Assembly: GCA_963920765.1 (NCBI GenBank)
Contig: OY987245.1
Location: forward strand, 5,534,727 to 5,598,726
Length of the DNA: 64,000 bases
Source: Ulota crispa
Lineage: Eukaryota; Streptophyta; Bryopsida; Orthotrichales; Orthotrichaceae
Reading direction: 5' to 3'
Shown here piece by piece: positions 57,359-64,000 of this stretch; position 1 is the stretch's first letter, and each line of letters begins with the position of its first letter. Below the pieces are notes generated by a model. The model saw only the letters and a program-made list of their open reading frames with translations. It had not been told where the DNA came from and did no database searches. A program made the position numbers and the translations under genes.

Positions 57359-57460
57359 TATTATCTTTTTGAAATGCACTGACCCAGATTCCTAGACAAT
57401 TTTGTACTGAAGTGGCTATGGAGGGCAGTATAGAGGGGAGTAAAACGTGTACCCGTGGAG

Positions 57461-57946
57461 ATGATGTACAGTGGCGGGATACTCTGTTCTGCTGAGCTCC
57501 CAACGCTGTCCTCGTCGTCCAAGTCTCTCGCACTCTTCACATCTTCACGGAGCTTCAACCTGCATTTCACGGATTTCCCCTGCTTTGTCCCCGTCTTTTC
57601 TTCGGCGATGAGCCTCGCGCTCATCGCTCACTCCGTCACTTGTCCGCTGCATCATCAATTCCTTGGCTATGTCGTCGTTAGGCGACAGCTCGTCGGGGAT
57701 GGGGCGAGGGTTGTTGCTGAAAAGCAGCAGCAAGCACAGAGTGGTAATGGAAACAAGGACAGGGGAAGTATTGCTCGGCCTCGTGAGTCGAGGGCAAGCG
57801 CTCATAGCAGAGCTGCTGCGGCTCTCGCAACACGCACTTCCGGTGTTGCAGCTGCAATCATCATCCGAAAGCAAGGAGAAGTATTCACCTCTCTTGTTCG
57901 ATTTCAAGTATTTCAAGTCGCCCGAGATTTACGAGGAGCAAGTTGA
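57461..57946 (+). other. Long upstream frame overlapping the WASHC5 start
   Basis: An ATG at 57461 opens a frame that runs to 57946, past the strumpellin ATG at 57669 in a different frame. It matters only if transcription starts upstream of 57461. It contains a Ser-rich N-terminal part with no recognisable domain, and its second half is probably a shadow of the real gene. Confidence 0.25.
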
Positions 57947-60900
57947 GGCGAATCCGACGTTGGCAAGTTTGGATGACGAATTTCGGGAGGAATGCGGCAG
58001 TGTGGTGGAGCGGTTCTTTTCGCTCTTTGACGGGATCGTGAAGTATTACAAAGACTTGAGCCGGTTTTCTGACGATCTGCTGCAAGTTGGGGCCGGCGCG
58101 TTCTTACAAGAGACCGCGGAGAGTGTGCTGGAGGATGAGGAGGGGCGGCAGCTGCTCGTGGAGGCGTTGATGCTGCACGGGGTGCTTCTGCTGTTGCTGG
58201 AGCATCGGATGCCGGGGAGCCTTCGAGAGCAGCTTCTGGTGGCGCACTGTCGGTGTCGAGGTTCCAGTGATTTTGTGAATTTCGAGCCAATCCAGTCTTT
58301 GTGTCGATGTGTGCCGCTTCCTCCAAAACCTAGCTCCGCTTTTGCATCAGTCGTGTCATTGGCCTCACTTCTTCAGGGATCTAGCTCTGCATCAGCCATG
58401 GATGCCAACGTGATTCTGCCCTTGAATGCAGAGGAGATGTGCAACCGATTTCCTTTGCCCAAGCGGTTGCTTAGGTTAGCTATTGCTCGGTTGCGAAGTG
58501 ACGATCTTTACAACCAGCTGCGGCATTTTCCCAATCCGGAGCATCGCTGTGCTGCATTGGGAGGGCAGGCTGCTTGTTTGTATGTCCTTCTCAATTTCAT
58601 ACCAGAGATTCTGCAGAGTGAGAGTCTGGTAATGAAGGACATCGTGGACAAGTTTCTGCTGGGATGGTGGATCGTTCCAATCTTCATGGGATTCATGGTG
58701 GACTTGTCGGCCGGGTGGGATCAGTACAAGGCTGCTAAAGCTGCCCTGGCACCTGTACTCGCCTTGCAACAAGTAAAGGATTTCGCACGTACCTATGGCT
58801 CTCGAGTGCCTGAGTTGCTGATAGAGTTGCGAGGTTTTTTGTCCGAAGGTGTTTTGACTCAAGAATTTGTGTTGAGCAACATGGCTAGCCTGGTGGCATG
58901 CATGCGCGACAGCAACGTTGCTCTTCGCTGGCTGCTTCTGCATCAGAACACCACGAATAAGAAGCTGAAGGATGTGGTTGTGGCCGTGGGTGGAGCGAGT
59001 AGCATCGACATGCTGCTGTCCCTCATCTTGGACACGGCAACCCTAGAATTTGAGCTAAAGAGAGTGTATGGTGAGCTTCTCGATGGAAGGGAAGCCCAGT
59101 GGCTAAAGTGCCAGAACCACGCAGCCGAATGCATGCAAGAGCTTTCTGATTTCTTCTCGGGGTCGAAGGTGCTCTCTCGAAAAGTGAAGGATTCAAATAT
59201 GCAGAACTGGTTTCTTCAGCTTGGAGAACAAGTGCGAGCTTTGGAGTGTAAAATCGAAACTTCACGTGCTGTTCGAAAGATCCAGCAGATGATACTGGCC
59301 TTGCAGGAAGTTGAGCAGTTTCATCAGATTGAGAGCAGTCTTCAGATTAAGCAGTACCTTGCTGAAACGCGGAACCAGCTGGAACAAATGATACGCACTC
59401 TCAATGTGCAAGAGGGTGTGCTGGCTACTGTCTCCGTGGTCAGTGATGCATCTTACGCCTGGGGTCTCATTGTAGGCTTCACCCCTCAGATCCATGCCCG
59501 CATCCATGCCGAGCCTTTCACAGTTCTCAAGCTGTCCTGCTTGTTCTTCAAGCTTCGATCCATCCTGGACATTCCACTGCTTCGAATCTCCCAGTCTGGC
59601 AGTATGGACCTTTACTCCGTGTCAGAGTACTACTCTTCAGAGTTGGTAGCCTACGTACGGTCGGTGATGGAGATCATTCCCGTCAGCATGTTCAGCATCC
59701 TCAACGACGTGATAGCCGTGCAGACGAAACAGTTGCACGAGTTGCCCGGGCGGCTTGAAAAGGAGAGTTTGCGTCACTTCGCTCAGCCGGAAGAGAGGTA
59801 CAAGCTGGCCAAAGCAACACACCGAGTGGCTGTGTTCACGGAAGGTATCATGGCCATGAAGAAAACGTTCATGGGAGCCATTGAAGTCGACCCTTGGCAG
59901 CTTCTGGAAATCGGTATCCGAAAGCAGCTGGTGAAGCAGGTGGCCACATCCCTGCATACGATCTTAGTATTCCCAGCAACTGGAGTAGCCGAGCTGGAGG
60001 AGCAATTGCAAGAGCTCCAGATGTCGTTACAAGCACAGCGACGATCCATGGAGTATTTTCAGGACTACGTGCATGTGCACGGACTACAGCTGTGGCATGA
60101 GGAGTTCGCACGTATCATCGACTACAACACCGAGCAGGAGTGCAACGAGTTTGTGAAACGGAAGGTCCAGAGCTGGCAAAGCGTGTACCAGGATCCTGCT
60201 AAACCCATTCCCCAATTCCCGGCCCCTGCAAAAGACTCCTCCAGAGCCAGCAATTTCATGGGGCGTTTGGCGCACAAGCTTCTCCAACTGACTCACCCTT
60301 CGAATTCAATGTACCTAGTTCCCATGAGCGGCTGGTTCGACGCTCAAGGGCAAGAGCTCGTGGGATTGCGCACCATGACTTTGTTGCAAACCACCCTTGG
60401 AACCGCAGGTTTAGCTGGCTTGGATCACCTGTTAGGTTTTCAACTCACACATGGCATTCAGCAGGCAGTGATGCATCTTTCATCAAGAGTGGAATCCAGT
60501 GACATGAGCGACTGTTTGGAATCCCTGCAGCGTGTGTTGACGCCGAGTTCGTCTATTCCTGACCCTGGTTCGCTGGTGTACACCGAATACAGCGCTCGTG
60601 CAGGAGTGAATGCCCCAGGATGGTCTACATGGGTGGAGAGTGTGTCCCAAATCGGACAAATCCAGCTGCTTCGCTGTCTTCTAGGGTCTCATTTACGTGC
60701 TTCTGCAAAGTTCGAATCCAGTACCATCTCGTATGCTGTGGATACCATGAACAAAGCAGTTCTTGCAGACATTGGGGATTTCAGAGAGGGCACTAATGTA
60801 GAGAACACCGAAGTCAAGAGCCGCCTGCTAGGAGAGCTGCGAAAGCAATTGCACCTCTGTGGTTTGTACACACCAGTTCACTCCATTTACATTGCTACGA

Positions 60901-61286
60901 AACCGGCCGACGGTATTGCTCTCCTGCTGTTTCTTGTCACGATTTCCCAACTGCCGAGATACGTGTTGGATAGTCATCTGGGAACTCTGACCAGCCGCAT
61001 GAAAAAGCAAGCTCTGGACTGCTGCCCGCTGATTGTGGGCATGGGCACTATCCTTCAGCAGCTGCACCCCTCTCGCACCACTGCTTATGTTGGCCTCTTG
61101 GGACAATACGTGCGAACATACGTCGAGGCTCCTGCAAAATCCCCAGCAAAGGAAGGCCTGAAACTGGCTACCGAAGCTGTCAACGTCTTGGCCTGGGTGC
61201 TGGCGCTCTCCAAGTACATGAGCTACCCTCAAGACCTCCTCACTGTGCATTTCCCTCCCCTGTTATTAGACAGCCTTGCAACTTAA
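57669..61286 (+). CDS. WASHC5: Strumpellin, WASH complex subunit 5
   Basis: This is the scaffold subunit of the WASH complex, which activates Arp2/3 to make branched actin on endosomes. It has an uninterrupted 1205-codon ORF, against about 1160 in animals. The match to animal strumpellin is collinear from end to end: IAELLRLS near residue 48, LFDFKYFKSPEIYE near 80, IARLRSDDLYNQL near 270, ALRWLLLHQN, the FHQIESSLQIKQYLAETRN and QMIRTLNV region mid-protein, YYSSELVAYVRSVMEIIP, FTEGIMAMKKTFMG, GIRKQLVKQVA, EQECNEFVKRKVQSWQS and TTLGTAGLAGLDHLLGF toward the end. The ATG at 57669 is the first in frame; about 30 N-terminal residues precede the conserved core. No introns are visible, unlike its multi-exon neighbours, which raises the possibility of an old retrocopy, but the frame is fully intact. 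Confidence 0.96.
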   Translation: MSSLGDSSSGMGRGLLLKSSSKHRVVMETRTGEVLLGLVSRGQALIAELLRLSQHALPVLQLQSSSESKEKYSPLLFDFKYFKSPEIYEEQVEANPTLASLDDEFREECGSVVERFFSLFDGIVKYYKDLSRFSDDLLQVGAGAFLQETAESVLEDEEGRQLLVEALMLHGVLLLLLEHRMPGSLREQLLVAHCRCRGSSDFVNFEPIQSLCRCVPLPPKPSSAFASVVSLASLLQGSSSASAMDANVILPLNAEEMCNRFPLPKRLLRLAIARLRSDDLYNQLRHFPNPEHRCAALGGQAACLYVLLNFIPEILQSESLVMKDIVDKFLLGWWIVPIFMGFMVDLSAGWDQYKAAKAALAPVLALQQVKDFARTYGSRVPELLIELRGFLSEGVLTQEFVLSNMASLVACMRDSNVALRWLLLHQNTTNKKLKDVVVAVGGASSIDMLLSLILDTATLEFELKRVYGELLDGREAQWLKCQNHAAECMQELSDFFSGSKVLSRKVKDSNMQNWFLQLGEQVRALECKIETSRAVRKIQQMILALQEVEQFHQIESSLQIKQYLAETRNQLEQMIRTLNVQEGVLATVSVVSDASYAWGLIVGFTPQIHARIHAEPFTVLKLSCLFFKLRSILDIPLLRISQSGSMDLYSVSEYYSSELVAYVRSVMEIIPVSMFSILNDVIAVQTKQLHELPGRLEKESLRHFAQPEERYKLAKATHRVAVFTEGIMAMKKTFMGAIEVDPWQLLEIGIRKQLVKQVATSLHTILVFPATGVAELEEQLQELQMSLQAQRRSMEYFQDYVHVHGLQLWHEEFARIIDYNTEQECNEFVKRKVQSWQSVYQDPAKPIPQFPAPAKDSSRASNFMGRLAHKLLQLTHPSNSMYLVPMSGWFDAQGQELVGLRTMTLLQTTLGTAGLAGLDHLLGFQLTHGIQQAVMHLSSRVESSDMSDCLESLQRVLTPSSSIPDPGSLVYTEYSARAGVNAPGWSTWVESVSQIGQIQLLRCLLGSHLRASAKFESSTISYAVDTMNKAVLADIGDFREGTNVENTEVKSRLLGELRKQLHLCGLYTPVHSIYIATKPADGIALLLFLVTISQLPRYVLDSHLGTLTSRMKKQALDCCPLIVGMGTILQQLHPSRTTAYVGLLGQYVRTYVEAPAKSPAKEGLKLATEAVNVLAWVLALSKYMSYPQDLLTVHFPPLLLDSLAT

Positions 61287-62069
61287 TTAGCTTGTTGTGT
61301 ACTCTCTCTGATCAAACAATCTGATTCAGTTGCAGTACTCTGTAGATTTTGTCCCAAAGGGTTTATTATTTTATTTAACTCGATTACACAGGATTATTGT
61401 TTTCTGGGTCACAATGGCCCATGATAGAGTTGTTTCATCTCCTGGACAATCATTGATTTCTTCGGGAGATCTTTACTGTATATTACGGCAAGTGGCTGCT
61501 TGTTCACAGCCAAAATTGGTTCTTTCAATTGAAAGGTAACAAAGGAGACATCTCTGAATCAGAGCTCCTTTCATAATTAGTGTGACCATGTGTCTTATCT
61601 GTAATTAGTATGACTATGCGTCTTGTCCACTCTGGTCTGCCTCTTCAGTCACTGCACGCAAGATACTCCGCTGTCGATGTCCATCGTCATCGTTTGAATG
61701 TTTTGGTTTGTGTTTGTTCAATACAAAAAGCCGCCCTTGTTAAAGCGTATGAGGATCTCTCAGTACATTACTGCGAAGCATTGCAAGTATTAACGCACAC
61801 GTCGGTGTAAGGATTGCAAGTTTCAAAGCACACTTTTTGGTTTCCGTTGCGAGCTTCGTGTGGATGACGGACTGTCCTCACGGAGCTCACTCTGCGAGAC
61901 TTTGAACCGAAGAAACCTACCCTTCTTCTACGCTTTTAGGATTAGGGTTTCAGAGCTGGATGCAGAGTTCTGGCGCACCCTGCTTATTCGATCTTGTTTT
62001 CAAGCTGTGTCAATCTGGTGCTTGACGTTTAATTGTGATGAGCAAGTTTTGAGAAGAACGCAAGATCCT
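61287..62069. other. Region between WASHC5 and the MYND gene
   Basis: It probably holds the 3' untranslated region of WASHC5, then the promoter and leader of the MYND gene. Short open frames here have no recognisable domain. No transposon terminus is seen. Confidence 0.45.
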
Positions 62070-64000
62070 ATGGAGGAGGACGCACTCGCCGCTTTCGCCG
62101 ACTTGTTGGCGGACGATGCCGATACAGTGCAGGCACGCATTTTCTTTTACTTTTCCGTGACCTCTTTTCCTTCTCCTGGATTTTGCCGCTCTTGATTGAT
62201 CGCTTTCTAGGCAAGAGTTAGTGCATCTCGTGTTTGCCGATGTGATGGCCACGACAAGAAGAGAACGCAATTTTTTGTAAAGATTTTTGATACGACTCGG
62301 ATGAAATCAATAAATCTATACTGTTTTGTGTTTGCGTAGCGACCTGGTGGTTTACAAGAATTCGACGACTACGTGCAATTATACGAGTACAGCAATGGAT
62401 TTGCCGATTTCTCGATATGGGATGGCCAGATTGAAAGCGAGCATACAGTACCGGTCGGCGAGCAATTTTCGTCACTTCCGGTGAAGGATCAAAGCAGAAG
62501 CTCCTCGGAGTCGCCCGAGCACTTGGCAGATGATTCTGCAGACGTCTTTGCTTCCTTTGTTGGCGAAATCTGTGCGTTTTGTTTGGAGAGTCGGGTACAG
62601 ACCCGGTGCCGTAAGTGCACGTCTGTGTACTATTGCTCCACGGAACATCAAGCCGCACATTCGCTTATTCACGAGGTTTCTTGTGGGAGTAGTACAACTG
62701 CCTCGACTGGTTTCCAAGGCCTTGCTCCACAGGTGGGATCTTGTAAGAACCAAATGAACTTGTCTTGTTCAAGAAGAATTAGGGTTTGATTTTTACAAGC
62801 ATACTCCAAATCGGCAGTTTTGGGTGTATCATTAACTGGCATGAACAAAGTGAACTTCGAGACTATGTCTAGGCAATGAAAGTATGCAATCTTGTGAATT
62901 TCTCAGCTGGTAGTGAGGTAGAAAAAGGAGATATGTAGCCTTCTGCAAAGATTTTTATCCTCCTAGTTTGCCAAAAAATGTGTTTCTGTGCTACTCCGGC
63001 TCACCTGCGTGAGTGGCCCTGGCAGGACCTTGCCCCTGCCGACTCGGAGTTGCGGCCTGAGATGCTTGAGCTTCTGAACGTGTTCCAAGCCGTGTACGAA
63101 CAAAAATCTGACCCAGGCCACACCTGCAGTTTGCTTCAGAAGTGCATATCCATGTGTGAAAGAATCATGCATCAGCATTACCGGATTCCGCAGGTGGTGG
63201 CCATGCACGAGCAGGCCACGACGTTGTTGCAGGTGTTCCAGAACCGAGAAGAAGAAGCCGAAAGTCCATTTACTGCATCTCCAAATGAGAACAGCGATTC
63301 TTCCGCACAGATGTCCGTTCGAGACTTTCTCAAAGCAGATGTGAAGGAAGCGCTAAGTAGAGTCGATGCAGAAGAAAATGATCTCGTAAAGGTTCTTCCC
63401 CTCTCAAATCTGGTCGTCTTTGTGACGTATGTAGATGAGATTAGGGTTTCGGATTTAAGGTGCTTGCAGGGTCACACAAAGCTGGAAAAACTGACTTCCA
63501 GGCCATTTCTGTCTCTCTTCAATTAACAAACTCCGATATTACCTTGCGAGTCCATCTCCAAAGCCTCTCTGGTCCGGGCAGGAGTTTTATTCAATTTAAA
63601 CCTTAGAAATATTCATATAAACTTTGAAACTGTGTGTGCAGGATTCTGATGGAGGTGAAGAGGTGAACGGCATGTACTGCCGTGAAGGCATTTGCTATTG
63701 CAAGACACACATCGATCGAGAGCGATGCGAACAATGTAACGTGGACTACCGCCTCCTCAACCAGCTCCATCGTGAAAACACCGACGAAGTCGATTTCGCC
63801 ATTCGAAAGGAGCAGGATCGTCTAGAATCTCTGGAGCTTCAACACAAGATCGTTCCACCTCATCCCGACCCTGCAATCGAAGAGGCTGCTGCGCCTTTAC
63901 CGACTCTAGTGCACGATGCGGAAGATTTTCAGTCCATAGCAAAGGATCTCAATGCGGAGTTGGATCGCGCGAGAGAAAAAGAAGAAGCCGACTTCCTCAA
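62070..64000 (+). CDS. MYND zinc-finger protein, 5' part (runs off the window)
   Basis: Exons read: 62070 to 62126 or 62132 (two possible donors, both in frame), 62340-62732, a third ending near 63385-63391, and 63642 to the window end. Exon 2 encodes a complete MYND finger with the C-X2-C...C-X2-C...C-X3-C...H-X3-C pattern (ICAFCLES, RCRKC, YYCSTEHQ, HEVSC), a protein-protein interaction module. Exon 3 is helical with FQAVYEQKSDPGHTC. Exon 4 has a second Cys/His cluster (MYCREGICYCKTHIDRERCEQC) and then a Glu-rich helix. The acceptor of exon 3 is uncertain, somewhere in 62957-63030. There is no SET domain in the visible part, so a SMYD methyltransferase is not supported. The start ATG gives MEEDALAAFADLLADD. 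The 3' end is missing. Confidence 0.78.

Noticed and set aside
57663-57668. Start of strumpellin at 57663
   Set aside because: That codon is TTG; the first in-frame ATG is at 57669.
57913-60296. Several minus-strand frames of up to about 155 codons within the strumpellin gene
   Set aside because: They are antisense shadows of a strongly supported coding sequence and show no domain of their own.

Overview
This is nuclear DNA from a land plant. The genes are split by short GT-AG introns, and they include plant-type families: plastid-type myo-inositol and purine enzymes, an eight-cysteine lipid-transfer protein and B3-domain proteins. Intergenic DNA is AT-rich and crowded with small inverted-repeat transposons. 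A full-length WASH-complex strumpellin, which I do not know from flowering plants, and the compact introns suggest a bryophyte- or lycophyte-grade plant. The species cannot be named from the sequence. There is no operon, CRISPR array, rRNA or convincing tRNA.

Layout: inositol-3-phosphate synthase (1898-6211, +, 9 exons, 512 aa); a secreted lipid-transfer protein (10258-11200, +, 2 exons, 121 aa); amidophosphoribosyltransferase (17091-21557, +, 5 exons, 596 aa); a tandem array of three double-B3-domain genes (24019-35071, -, 4 exons each); a calcineurin-like metallophosphoesterase (40458-44319, -, 6 exons, 342 aa, one GC-AG intron); a PinX1-like G-patch protein (49183-52752, +, 11 exons, 393 aa); an unidentified intronless convergent ORF pair (53594-54585); strumpellin/WASHC5 (57669-61286, +, intronless, 1205 aa); and the 5' part of a MYND zinc-finger gene that runs off the window (62070-64000, +). 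The genes are unrelated housekeeping or family genes with no obvious shared pathway.

Most of the remaining structure is small DNA transposons. The best defined is a family of eight foldback elements of about 290-335 bp. These have 9-bp target duplications, which points to the Mutator-like superfamily. Other families have termini AAGGTRGG..., TAACCC... and CACCAAATAGTGC..., and there is a Stowaway-like element with CTCCCTCTGTCC ends and a TA target. The three B3 paralogues act as filled and empty sites for one another, so several insertions can be proven and ordered. Copy C has lost the block carrying the TATA box of copies A and B and has a transposon in its leader. Copies A and B have independently lost the C-terminal tail still present in C. 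All three keep a 21-codon upstream ORF of identical length. A fragment of this family also lies inside the first intron of the amidophosphoribosyltransferase gene, directly against a foldback element.
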